Assembly (NCBI GenBank): GCA_947448105.1
Contig: CANFNE010000002.1
Coordinates: 1-35,887 of the forward strand
DNA length: 35,887 bases
Reading direction: 5' to 3'
From: Burkholderiales bacterium
GTDB taxonomy: Bacteria > Pseudomonadota > Gammaproteobacteria > Burkholderiales > Burkholderiaceae_C
Shown here: in pieces, positions 16,947 through 27,711 of the stretch
How the letters are laid out: every line of letters starts with the position of its first letter
How positions within the stretch are numbered: position 1 is the first letter of the stretch
Position numbers and translations under genes: made by a program
The notes under the pieces: model-generated
What the model was told of the DNA's origin: nothing
The model's input: the letters and a program-made list of their open reading frames with translations, nothing else
Database searches by the model: none

Positions 16947-18200
16947 ATGACCACGCCCCAAGCCGCCTTGCCCCACCTTAAAGTGCTCGATCTCTCCCGC
17001 GTGCTGGCGGGGCCGTGGTGCACGCAGATGCTGGCGGATCTGGGCGCAGATGTGGTCAAGGTCGAACGCCCGGGCGCCGGTGACGACACCCGCCACTGGG
17101 GCCCGCCCTTTCTTCGAGACGCCCAGGGCCACGACACCACACACGCCAGCTACTACGCCGCCTGCAACCGCAACAAACGCTCCATCGCCATTGACATCGC
17201 CCATCCTGAAGGCCAGGCGCTGATCCGGCAGATGGCGCTGGGCAGCGACATCTTGGTGGAAAACTTCAAAGTCGGCGGGCTGGCAAATTACGGGCTGGAC
17301 TACGCCAGCCTGCATGCGCTGAACCCGCGCCTGATTTACTGCTCGGTGACCGGCTTTGGGCAAGACGGGCCGTATGCCGAACGCGCCGGCTATGACCTCA
17401 TGGTCCAGGCCATGAGCGGCATGATGAGCATCACCGGAAAAACCGAGGGCACACCCGGGGGCACGCCGCAGCGCGTGGGCGTGGCGCTGACCGATGTGTT
17501 TACCGGGGTCTACGCCTGCAGCGCGATCTTGGCCGCGGTGGAGGTGCGCCACCGTACCGGCGTGGGCCAGCACATTGACATGAGCCTGCTCGACGTGGGC
17601 ATGGCAATTTTGGCCAACCAGGCCGCTGGTTTTTTGAACACCGGTGCCAACCCCGTGCGCCAGGGTAACAGCCACCCCAGCCTGGTGCCCTACCAGGACT
17701 TTGCCACCGCCGACGGCGCCATGCTGCTGGCCGTGGGCAACGACGGCCAGTTCGCCCGCTTTGCCCAGGCCGCCGAGCAGCCCCACTGGAGCGCCGACCT
17801 GCGCTTTGCCACCAACACCGACCGCGTGCGCCACCGTGACGCCCTGATTCCACTGATCGAGGCTGAAACCCGCAAGCGCACCACGGCGCAATGGGTGGCC
17901 CTGCTAGAGCACCGCGCCGTGCCCTGCGGCCCTATCAATACCGTGGCCCAGGCGTTTGACGACGCCCAGGTGCAAGCGCGCCATTTGGTGGTGCACCAGC
18001 CGGTAGCGAGCGCCGTGGCGGCACAAACCGGCGTGGCGTCCATCGCTTCGGTGGCCAGTCCGCTGCGCCTGCAAGACACGCCCCCGGTGCTGCACCGCGC
18101 CCCGCCCGCGCTGGGCGAGCACACCGATGAAGTGCTGGCAGAGCTGGGATTGGACCCAGCAGCGCTGCAGCGCTTGCGCGCCACGGGTATTGTTGGGTAA
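16947..18200 (+). CDS. CaiB/BaiF family CoA-transferase, likely acting with glutaryl-CoA dehydrogenase
   Basis: LKVLDLSRVLAGPWCTQMLADLGADVVKVERPGAGDDTRHWGPPF, RNKRSIAIDIAHPEGQ, GYDLMVQAMSGMMSITG. Located in the gcdH operon. Confidence 0.93.
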   Translation: MTTPQAALPHLKVLDLSRVLAGPWCTQMLADLGADVVKVERPGAGDDTRHWGPPFLRDAQGHDTTHASYYAACNRNKRSIAIDIAHPEGQALIRQMALGSDILVENFKVGGLANYGLDYASLHALNPRLIYCSVTGFGQDGPYAERAGYDLMVQAMSGMMSITGKTEGTPGGTPQRVGVALTDVFTGVYACSAILAAVEVRHRTGVGQHIDMSLLDVGMAILANQAAGFLNTGANPVRQGNSHPSLVPYQDFATADGAMLLAVGNDGQFARFAQAAEQPHWSADLRFATNTDRVRHRDALIPLIEAETRKRTTAQWVALLEHRAVPCGPINTVAQAFDDAQVQARHLVVHQPVASAVAAQTGVASIASVASPLRLQDTPPVLHRAPPALGEHTDEVLAELGLDPAALQRLRATGIVG

Positions 18201-18227
18201 GATTCTTACTGCACACAGTAAGGATTC
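18197..18227. promoter_or_regulatory. Overlapping inverted repeats forming a putative VapB operator
   Basis: GTAAGA-T-TCTTAC (18197-18209) overlaps TTACTG-CACA-CAGTAA (18206-18221), with another GTAAGGATTC at 18218-18227, immediately before ATG 18230. Confidence 0.7.
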
Positions 18228-18229
18228 CC

Positions 18230-18469
18230 ATGAAAATCACCAGCAAAGGCCAGGTCACCATTCCGCAGTCGGTGCGCGAACAAGCCGGTTTGCACCCGCA
18301 CAGCGAGGTGGAGTTTGAGGTGCGCGACAACGGCGACGTGGTGATCCGCGCCGTGACAGCCCCGGCCACCAGCGCGCGCAGCGCCTTTGAGCGCGTGCGC
18401 GGCAGCGCCAACGCAGCGCAGTTCAAGGGCATGGGCACCGACGAGTTCATGGCTTTTTTGCGCAGCTAG
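18230..18469 (+). CDS. vapB: AbrB/SpoVT-type antitoxin (VapB)
   Basis: MKITSKGQVTIPQSVREQAGLHPHSEVEFEVRDNGDVVIR is a swapped-hairpin AbrB domain. Abuts a PIN gene. Confidence 0.9.
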   Translation: MKITSKGQVTIPQSVREQAGLHPHSEVEFEVRDNGDVVIRAVTAPATSARSAFERVRGSANAAQFKGMGTDEFMAFLRS

Positions 18470-18958
18470 ATGGCCACGCTCCCCGCATCGGCAGTTTCCA
18501 TGGCGCCTGGGGTGCGCGAGCCGGACGCGCGCTATCTTGTGGGCGCGTTGCCGCGCGGCACCCTGGTGGACAGCTGCGTGCTGATCGACGTGCTGGCCGA
18601 TGATCCCGCCTGGGCCGAGTGGTCGCTCGACCAGTTAGAACGCTGCGCAGCACTTGGCCCCCTGCTGATCAACCCGCTGGTACTGGCTGAGGTCAGCCCG
18701 CGCTTTGAACGGGCGAGCGACTTGGAGGTGGCGCTCGCCAGTCTGCCGCTGGTCAAAGCCGCCCTGCCCTGGGACGCGGCGTTTTTGGCCGGCCAGGCTT
18801 TCAAGGTTTACCGCCAGTCCTCTGGACTGAAAACCTCACCCATGCCGGATTTTTATATTGGCGCCCATGCGCTGGTGGCGCAGTTGCAGCTGCTTACGCG
18901 CGACGCGGCGCGCTACCGCAGCTACTTTCCTACGCTGGCGCTGGTAGCGCCGGTCTGA
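18470..18958 (+). CDS. vapC: PIN-domain toxin (VapC)
   Basis: TLVDSCVLIDVLADD, INPLVLAEVSPRF, MPDFYIGAHALVAQLQLLTRDAARYRSYFP. ATG directly follows the vapB stop. Confidence 0.9.
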   Translation: MATLPASAVSMAPGVREPDARYLVGALPRGTLVDSCVLIDVLADDPAWAEWSLDQLERCAALGPLLINPLVLAEVSPRFERASDLEVALASLPLVKAALPWDAAFLAGQAFKVYRQSSGLKTSPMPDFYIGAHALVAQLQLLTRDAARYRSYFPTLALVAPV

Positions 18959-18973
18959 GCCTAAGCCCCGGCC

Positions 18974-20932
<1,959 letters not shown>

Positions 20933-20942
20933 GTGGCGCGGA

Positions 20943-21488
20943 TTATCCCCCGCGCAGGCGTGCGTCCAATGACAACAGGGCTTTGGACGCGTACAAAACC
21001 AAGATGGCACCCAACATGTCGCCACTGAACATCACCAAGACGCTACTCAGTGGATGGTCGCTTGCGCCCTGCCAGGCGTACCAGCTCTGGTGCAAGCCCG
21101 CGCTCAGGGCGGAAAAAATCAGGGTAATGCGCAGCAAACCAAGGCCAGTTAGCGCGTGCAGGTTGACATCGAGATCAGTCAGCCGAAGACACATCTGGCG
21201 CGCCAGCAAGGGCGCCAGTCCGGAAATGCAAGCCGCTACGCCCACGGTGACCGGGTCGGTGAGCCGCGTGTCGTGGAAGGCCAGCATCAAAGAGCCCAGC
21301 ACAATGCCCAGTGCGCCCCACTTGTCAAACAGCAGCACAGCCACCAAGCGCAAGCCGCTGGGCAAAAATACCCAAGCGACCCCGGCGGAGAAATCCAATA
21401 CGGAGAAGAGGAAGTCGTTGAGAAGAAACAGCGCCACATAAAAAAGCGCTGTCACCCCCACAACCAGAGTTGCACTCTGAACATGCAT
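20943..21488 (-). CDS. Orphan MASE1-like integral membrane protein
   Basis: Hydrophobic multi-TM protein with FSAGVAWVFLPSGLRLVAVLLFDKWGALGIVLGSL, resembling MASE1 sensor domains. No output domain follows. Confidence 0.7.
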   Translation of the reverse strand: MHVQSATLVVGVTALFYVALFLLNDFLFSVLDFSAGVAWVFLPSGLRLVAVLLFDKWGALGIVLGSLMLAFHDTRLTDPVTVGVAACISGLAPLLARQMCLRLTDLDVNLHALTGLGLLRITLIFSALSAGLHQSWYAWQGASDHPLSSVLVMFSGDMLGAILVLYASKALLSLDARLRGG

Positions 21489-21577
21489 ACGCGGCCCACT
21501 TTAAAAAAATTCAAACGCCTATCGCACAGTGACAAGCGCTTGAACGGCCCGCGCAGCCGCCCAGAGTCGCAAACGAC

Positions 21578-21943
21578 TCAGGCGCCTTGGTGGGCCTTTT
21601 CCATACACTGGCCCAGTTGCGCAAAGTACTGCTGTGTTGCTTTGGTAGGCACAACGTACTTTACCCGGTTGTCATGGGCATCAAGGTTCAGGTCGATCAT
21701 GCCTTTTTTGCGCAGCATCTTGAGACGGCGGTGCGCCGTAGTGGTGGAGATTTCAGGCAGCATCACCATGGCTTCGAGCACGGTGATTTGCTTGTCCTCG
21801 TGCCACGCAGCGGCGAACGTATTGAGCATGCGCGACTCCACCGCGTCCAGACTGGGAAAACTCGGCAAGCTACGTACCGCCTGAACCAGGTTCAGGTACT
21901 TGGTGTACATCTGCGAGAAGTTTGCAACTTTGGTCTTAGTCAT
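21578..21943 (-). CDS. MarR-like winged-helix transcriptional regulator
   Basis: ITVLEAMVMLPEISTTTAHRRLKMLRKKGMIDLNLDAHDNRVKYVVPT is a winged-helix DNA-binding segment. ATG at 21943; N-terminal GTG extension to 22003 possible. Confidence 0.75.
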   Translation of the reverse strand: MTKTKVANFSQMYTKYLNLVQAVRSLPSFPSLDAVESRMLNTFAAAWHEDKQITVLEAMVMLPEISTTTAHRRLKMLRKKGMIDLNLDAHDNRVKYVVPTKATQQYFAQLGQCMEKAHQGA

Positions 21944-22119
21944 AATTTTTTCCAACGAATTTAAGTGTTTATTTGATTTTTCAGGTCTTTTGCCTGTTGA
22001 CACTATTTTCTACTCTTTTTATCAGTTTTGTCTACCCTTTTCGTATTTTTTACGTTTTTCGTTATAAAAATGTTGCAGTTAACTTAATCCACAACTGTTA
22101 GTGATTGTTAGGGTTGTCT
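21944..22119 (-). promoter_or_regulatory. AT-rich promoter/leader island upstream of the MarR-like regulator
   Basis: Bases 21961-22080 contain 34 G/C of 120 (28%) in a GC-rich window. Contains iterated CGTA-T5-TACG-T5-CGT at 22042-22062. Confidence 0.6.
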
Positions 22120-23625
22120 TTACTTGCTGCTAGGGAAGCTGAACATGGTGCCTTCACGCACCCCGGCCGAGGGCCAGCGTTGGGTGATGGTCTTGCGTTT
22201 GGTGTAAAAACGCGCCGCGTCCGGGCCATAGGCGTGCAGGTCGCCAAACAGGCTGCGCTTCCAGCCGCCAAACGAGTGGTAGGCCACGGGCACGGGCAGG
22301 GGCACATTCACACCCACCATGCCAACCAGAATGTTGTCGGTGAAGTAACGCGCGGCTTCGCCGTCACGGGTGAAGATGCAGGTGCCGTTGCCATATTCGT
22401 GGGCATCGATCAAGTCCATGGCTTCTTGCAGCGTCTTGACACGTACCACGCCCAGCACGGGGCCAAAAATCTCTTCTTGGTAAATCGCCATGCCGGGTTT
22501 GACGTTGTCAAACAGGCAGGGGCCCAAAAAGTAGCCTTCTTCATGGCCGGCCACCACCACGTTGCGCCCGTCCACCAGCAGCGTTGCGCCTTCCGCCACG
22601 CCCTGGTCCACATAGCCACGCACTTTTTCGAAATGCGGCTTGGTGACCAGCGGGCCCATGTCGCTCTGGGCGTCCGTACCGGGGCCCACTTTCATCTTGG
22701 CAATTTCGATCTTCAGGCCGGCAATCACGGCGTCGGCAGTGTCATCGCCCACCGCCACCACCAGCGGAATCGCCATGCAGCGCTCGCCGCAGGAGCCGTA
22801 GGCCGCACCCATCAGGGCGTTGACCGCGTTGGCCACATCGGCGTCGGGCATGACCACAGCGTGGTTCTTGGCGCCGCCCAGGGCTTGCACGCGCTTGCCG
22901 TGGGCGCAGCCGGTGGAGTAGATGTATTCGGCAATGGGCGTAGAGCCCACAAAGCTGATCGCCTTGACCAGCGGGTGCGTCAGCAGCGTGTCCACCGCTT
23001 CCTTGTCGCCGTTGACCACGTTGAGCACGCCCGGTGGCAGACCGGCTTCGAGCGCCAGTTCGGCAATGCGCAGGGTGCTCGACGGGTCGCGCTCCGAGGG
23101 CTTCAAGATGAAGCAGTTGCCGCAGGCCACCGCCATGGGCCACATCCACAAGGGCACCATGGCGGGGAAGTTGAAAGGCGTAATGCCGGCGGTCACGCCC
23201 AGGGCCTGGAATTCGCTCCACGAGTCGATGGCGGGGCCGACGTTTTTGCTGTGCTCACCCTTGAGCAGCTCGGGGGCATAACTGGCGTATTCCACGTTTT
23301 CAATGCCGCGCTGCAGCTCGCCCATGGCGTCGCTCATGACCTTGCCGTGTTCGGCAGTGATCATGGCGCAGATCTCATCGGCGTGCGCCTCGAGCAGAAC
23401 CTTGAGGTTGCCCATGACACGTGCGCGCTTGAGCGGCGGGGTATTGCGCCAGGCGGGGAAAGCAGCTTGCGCGTTGGCAATGGCCTGCTCCACCGTGGCC
23501 TGGTCGGCCAGCAGCACGCGCTTTTCGGCTTTGCCAGTGGCGGGGTTGAAAACGTCGGCCTGGCGGCTGCCGCCTTGGGTCAATTTGCCGCCAATGAGGT
23601 GGCCGATGGTGGGAAGTGTGGACAT
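22120..23625 (-). CDS. mmsA: CoA-acylating methylmalonate-semialdehyde dehydrogenase
   Basis: IGHLIGGKLTQGGSRQADVFNPATGKAEKRV, ITPFNFPAMVPLWMWPMAVACGNCFILKPSERDPS, GSCGERCMAIPLVVAVGD. Confidence 0.94.
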   Translation of the reverse strand: MSTLPTIGHLIGGKLTQGGSRQADVFNPATGKAEKRVLLADQATVEQAIANAQAAFPAWRNTPPLKRARVMGNLKVLLEAHADEICAMITAEHGKVMSDAMGELQRGIENVEYASYAPELLKGEHSKNVGPAIDSWSEFQALGVTAGITPFNFPAMVPLWMWPMAVACGNCFILKPSERDPSSTLRIAELALEAGLPPGVLNVVNGDKEAVDTLLTHPLVKAISFVGSTPIAEYIYSTGCAHGKRVQALGGAKNHAVVMPDADVANAVNALMGAAYGSCGERCMAIPLVVAVGDDTADAVIAGLKIEIAKMKVGPGTDAQSDMGPLVTKPHFEKVRGYVDQGVAEGATLLVDGRNVVVAGHEEGYFLGPCLFDNVKPGMAIYQEEIFGPVLGVVRVKTLQEAMDLIDAHEYGNGTCIFTRDGEAARYFTDNILVGMVGVNVPLPVPVAYHSFGGWKRSLFGDLHAYGPDAARFYTKRKTITQRWPSAGVREGTMFSFPSSK

Positions 23626-23839
23626 GGGTGGCTTGTTTAGGTTAGAAAAAATGGTTAATTTGACGAATTTACCAGGATGACCCGGCGCAGGGCGCAAGCG
23701 CTGAGCTTAGCTTTGCGGGCACGCCAGGCTCGTGCTGGGGCACCGTGAAAAAAATTCACGTGCCGCCCGCAATCTTCGATCCGCGCTGCGTCCGGCTCCA
23801 TGCGCCGCCCCGGCGCACAGCGCAGCCGCAGCAACAGCG

Positions 23840-25216
23840 TCAGTCGGTTTCGCTCAGCGCCTCGCCCAAGGCGTTGATCAGGCGGTCGATCTCGGATTTT
23901 TCAATGATGAAAGGCGGCGCCAGCTGAATGGTGTCACCGCCGTAGCGCACGTAAAAACCTTTTTCCAGGCAGCGCATGGCGACCTGGAAAGGCCGCTTGG
24001 CCGGTTCACCAGGCACGGCGGCCAGGGTCAGGCCCGCAGCCAGGCCGTAGTTGCGGATGTCGGTGACGTGCTTGGCGCCTTTGAGGCTGTGCACCGCGTT
24101 CTCAAAGTACGGCGCCAGACCGGCCACCCGCTCAATCATGTTCTCGTTCACCAAGACGTCGAGCGCGGCAATACCGGCGGCGCAGGCCACCGGGTGCGCC
24201 GAGTAGGTGTAGCCGTGCGCAAATTCGAGCATGTAGTCCGGGCCGCCTGCGGCCAGGAAGGTGTCGTAGATTTCCTTCTTGGCAATCACTGCACCCAGAG
24301 GCTGGGCGCCGTTGGTCACTTGCTTGGCGACGTTCATGATGTCCGGGGTGACGCCAAAAGCGGCGGCGCCGGTGTAGGCGCCCATGCGGCCAAAGCCGGT
24401 GATCACTTCGTCAAAAATCAGCAAGATGTTGTTGGCGGTGCAAATCTCGCGCAGGCGCTGCAAATAGCCCACCGGCGGCACCACCACGCCGCCCGAACCC
24501 GACATGGGCTCGACGATCACAGCAGCAATATTGGAGGCGTCATGCAGGGCGATCAGGCGCAGCAGCTCATCGGCCAGTTCTACGCCATTGGCGGGCATGC
24601 CACGCGAGTAGAAGTTGCTGGGCAACTGGGTGTGGGGCAGGTGATCGGCCTCAATGCCCTGGCCAAACATCTTGCGGTTGGCGCCAATGCCGCCGACCGA
24701 AATGCCGGCAAAGTTGACGCCGTGGTAGCCCTTTTCACGCCCGATCAGGCGGGTTTTGGTGCCCTGGCCTTTGGAGCGCCAGTAAGCGCGTGCCATTTTG
24801 AGCGCGGTGTCCGCGCAGTCCGAGCCGGAGCCGGTAAAGAACACATGGTCCAGGCCTTCAGGCATGAGCGCGGTGATTTTGTTGGCCAGCTCAAAGGACA
24901 GCGGGTGGCCAAATTGAAAGGCAGGGGAATAGTCCAGCGTGGCGACCTGGCGGCTGACCGCCTCGGTGATCTCGGGGCGGGCGTGGCCCAGGCCGCAGGT
25001 CCACAGACCCGAGAGACCGTCCATGATTTTGCGACCCGTGCTGTCGGTGTAGTACGCGCCCTGGGCGCTGACCATCATGCGCGGATTGGCTTTGAAGTTG
25101 CGGTTGCCGGTGTAAGGCATCCAGTGCGCCTCCATCCAGGCGGCGTCCATGGGAAAGCGGGAGGTGGTGGTGACAGCGCCCTGGCTTTGGTGGGCGGCGG
25201 TTTCATGGGGTTTCAT
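23840..25216 (-). CDS. Class III omega-aminotransferase (beta-alanine:pyruvate transaminase-like)
   Basis: HWMPYTGNRNFKANPRMMVSAQGAYYTDSTGRKIMDGLSGLWTCGLGH, LIFDEVITGFGRMG, PDIMNVAKQVTNGAQPLGAVI (PLP lysine region). Confidence 0.93.
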   Translation of the reverse strand: MKPHETAAHQSQGAVTTTSRFPMDAAWMEAHWMPYTGNRNFKANPRMMVSAQGAYYTDSTGRKIMDGLSGLWTCGLGHARPEITEAVSRQVATLDYSPAFQFGHPLSFELANKITALMPEGLDHVFFTGSGSDCADTALKMARAYWRSKGQGTKTRLIGREKGYHGVNFAGISVGGIGANRKMFGQGIEADHLPHTQLPSNFYSRGMPANGVELADELLRLIALHDASNIAAVIVEPMSGSGGVVVPPVGYLQRLREICTANNILLIFDEVITGFGRMGAYTGAAAFGVTPDIMNVAKQVTNGAQPLGAVIAKKEIYDTFLAAGGPDYMLEFAHGYTYSAHPVACAAGIAALDVLVNENMIERVAGLAPYFENAVHSLKGAKHVTDIRNYGLAAGLTLAAVPGEPAKRPFQVAMRCLEKGFYVRYGGDTIQLAPPFIIEKSEIDRLINALGEALSETD

Positions 25217-25291
25217 GGCAGTCTCCGGTTGATGGCGGTCAAAGAAGGCAGCGCACGGGCCGCCAAAAGGCCGATTGTGGGCGCTTCTGTT

Positions 25292-25310
25292 ACTCTTACA
25301 AAGTGAGAGT
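25292..25310. promoter_or_regulatory. LysR-type dyad in the divergent aminotransferase/LysR promoter
   Basis: ACTCTTAC-AAA-GTGAGAGT: 8-nt arms with one mismatch, in the 117-bp divergent intergenic region. Confidence 0.6.
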
Positions 25311-25333
25311 TATCACTATTTAGTTGTGTGTTT

Positions 25334-26308
25334 ATGAAACCTAAAGCCCCTTCTCCGCCGCGCCAGACCGTGGCCGCCCCTGCAGTGCCCACCCGCTCGG
25401 CGCTGGGCCAGCTCAGCGACATGGATTTGCGCCTCTTGCGCGTGTTTCGCGCCGTGGCCGATTGCGGCGGTATGGCAGCAGCCGAACTCGAACTCAATAT
25501 CGGCACCTCCACCGTGAGCCGCCACATCAAAGACCTGGAAACCCGCCTCGGGCTGGTGCTGTGCCGGCGGGGCCGCGCGGGCTTTGCGCTCACGCCGGAG
25601 GGGCAAAAAATCTACGCCCAGACCACCCAGTTGCTAGCGGCCACCGACGCTTTTCGCAGCAGCGTGGACGAGATCCACCAGCGCATGGGCGGGCAACTCC
25701 AGGTGGCGGTGTTTGACAAGACGGTGAGCAACCCGCAAGCCCACATTGCGCAGGCGATTGCGCTGTTCACCCAGCGCGCAAGCGACGTGGGCCTGAACCT
25801 GCACGTGGCTACGCTCAACGGCATTGAGCGCGGTGTGCTCGACGGGCAGTTTCACATCGGCATCATTCCGGGCCACCGCAACTCGGACACGCTGCAGTAT
25901 TCGCGCTTGTTTGGCGAGAACATGCGCCTGTACTGCGGCGCGGGCCACGCCCTGTTTGGCGCCGACCACAGCCCCCTGGACTGGGACGCGGTGCGCGCCC
26001 TGCCCTTTGCCGGTCTGGGCTACCACTCGCCCAATCTGCAGGTTAGTCAGCGCCTGCAGCTCACGCGCATGGCCACCGGTTTTGACCAGGAATCGATTGC
26101 CACGCTGATTTTGTCGGGCTGCTTTTTGGGCTTTTTGCCCGACCACTACGCCGACAGCTTTGTGCGGGGCGGGCAGATGCAGGCGGTCAAGCCCGATTTG
26201 TTCCAGTACGACTGCGAGTTTTTTGCGATCACCCGGCGTTCACCGGTGGCCTCGCGTGCCACGCGGGCGTTTTTGGCTTGCCTGGAGGAGGCGCACCAAG
26301 CGCCCTAA
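25334..26308 (+). CDS. LysR family transcriptional regulator
   Basis: MDLRLLRVFRAVADCGGMAAAELELNIGTSTVSRHIKDLETRLGLVLCRRGRAGFALTPEGQ is a LysR HTH. Divergent from the aminotransferase. Confidence 0.93.
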   Translation: MKPKAPSPPRQTVAAPAVPTRSALGQLSDMDLRLLRVFRAVADCGGMAAAELELNIGTSTVSRHIKDLETRLGLVLCRRGRAGFALTPEGQKIYAQTTQLLAATDAFRSSVDEIHQRMGGQLQVAVFDKTVSNPQAHIAQAIALFTQRASDVGLNLHVATLNGIERGVLDGQFHIGIIPGHRNSDTLQYSRLFGENMRLYCGAGHALFGADHSPLDWDAVRALPFAGLGYHSPNLQVSQRLQLTRMATGFDQESIATLILSGCFLGFLPDHYADSFVRGGQMQAVKPDLFQYDCEFFAITRRSPVASRATRAFLACLEEAHQAP

Positions 26309-27624
26309 CCCTGGTACATGGCAAACGCCATGTCGGGCGCGCGCCCGTCCATGGCTTCGGCCAGCGCCTTGCCCGAGCCTGCGCCGTGCGTCCAACCCAG
26401 GGTGCCGTGGCCGGCGTTGACCCACAGACCGCGCACCTTGGTTTGGCCAATCAGGGGAATATTCGTGGGCGTGGCCGGGCGCAAACCGGCCCAGAACTGC
26501 GGCGTGCCGCCTTCTTCGGCGCTGCGGGTGTCGCACATGCCGGGCCAGACTTCTTCGACCCGGCGCGCCAGCATGCGGCAGCGCGCCCGCGCCAGGGGGC
26601 TTGTCAGCGTCAGGTCATAGCCGCCCACTTCAATCGTGCCGGCCACGCGAATCCGGTCGCCTAAGCGGGTGATGGCGATTTTTTTGGCGTCGTCGATGGT
26701 CGAAACCGTGGGCGCAGCGTCCGGATTCAAAATCTTGAAAGTGGCGCTATAGCCTTTGCCTGGGTAAATCGGCACGTCCACACCCACGCTGCGCAAGAGC
26801 GGCGCGCTGAACGAGCCACAGGCCACCACCACCTGGTCGGCGCGCAGCACCTGCGCGGCCGGCGCCAGCGTGTCGCCAGCCTGCGCCAGCGCGCGCGCCA
26901 CCACCGACTGCACCACGCCATTGGCGACGTTGAGGCGCTCCACACTATGTCCGTACAAAAACTGCACGCCGCGCTGTGCGCAGCGTGCGGCCAGCGCCTG
27001 GGTAAAGGCGCAGGCGTCGCCCGACTCGTCACTGGCGGTGTAGGTGCCCCCGGCTATGTGCGCTGCGTAATGCTGGAGCGAAGGCTCAATGCGCAGCAAT
27101 TCCTCGCGGCTGACCACCTTGCGGTCTACGCCATAGCGCGCCATCAGTGCGGCCGATTGGGCTGCGGATTCAAAAGAGTGCTGGTCGCTGAAATAGTGAG
27201 CGATGCCTTTTTGCAATCGCTGGTATTCGATGCCTGTGGCTGCCACCACGTCTTTCAGGGCGGCGTGGCTGTAGGCGCCTAAGGCCACGAGCTGCTGCAC
27301 GTTGCGCGCAAAGGCGGCATCATTGCAATTGGCCAAAAACTGCAGGCCCCACGCGTATTGGCGCCAGCCGGAGCCCAGCGGGTTTTGCGGGCGAAACAAC
27401 AGCGGCGCTTCTTTGCTGAGCATCCACTTGAGCGCCTTGAGTGGCGCCTCGCGGTTGGCCCAGGGTTCGCAATAACTCACCGAGATTTGCCCGGCGTTGG
27501 CGAAACTGGTTTCCAGTGCGGCACCGCTTTGGCGCTCGACCACGGTCACCTGGTGGCCACGTTCGGCCAAATGCCAGGCGGTGCTGATGCCGATGATGCC
27601 GGCGCCCAAGACGATGATGTTCAT
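26305..27624 (-). CDS. dadA: D-amino acid dehydrogenase (FAD-dependent)
   Basis: MNIIVLGAGIIGISTAWHLAERGHQVTVVERQSGAALETSFANAGQISVSYCEPWA, PIYPGKGYSATF, FWAGLRPATPTNIPLIG, NAGHGTLGWTHGAGSGKALA. Confidence 0.96.
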   Translation of the reverse strand: MNIIVLGAGIIGISTAWHLAERGHQVTVVERQSGAALETSFANAGQISVSYCEPWANREAPLKALKWMLSKEAPLLFRPQNPLGSGWRQYAWGLQFLANCNDAAFARNVQQLVALGAYSHAALKDVVAATGIEYQRLQKGIAHYFSDQHSFESAAQSAALMARYGVDRKVVSREELLRIEPSLQHYAAHIAGGTYTASDESGDACAFTQALAARCAQRGVQFLYGHSVERLNVANGVVQSVVARALAQAGDTLAPAAQVLRADQVVVACGSFSAPLLRSVGVDVPIYPGKGYSATFKILNPDAAPTVSTIDDAKKIAITRLGDRIRVAGTIEVGGYDLTLTSPLARARCRMLARRVEEVWPGMCDTRSAEEGGTPQFWAGLRPATPTNIPLIGQTKVRGLWVNAGHGTLGWTHGAGSGKALAEAMDGRAPDMAFAMYQG

Positions 27625-27711
27625 GGGGCGTGAGTGTGCGCGATTGCGCGGTCCAGTAACAGTAAAATTATTGCTTAAGAGTGAACATTAGCACGCCTAA
27701 TAAAAAAGCCC

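Noticed and set aside
22105-23640. 511-aa + strand ORF opposite mmsA
   Set aside because: Shadow ORF with skewed composition; mmsA is unambiguous on the minus strand.
23740-23763. Hairpin GCACCGTGAA-AAAAA-TTCACGTGC between mmsA and the aminotransferase
   Set aside because: Bulged stem with the homopolymer in the loop rather than after it; too weak to call a terminator.
23732-25306. 524-aa + strand ORF opposite the omega-aminotransferase
   Set aside because: Shadow ORF; no domain and complete antisense overlap with a conserved enzyme.
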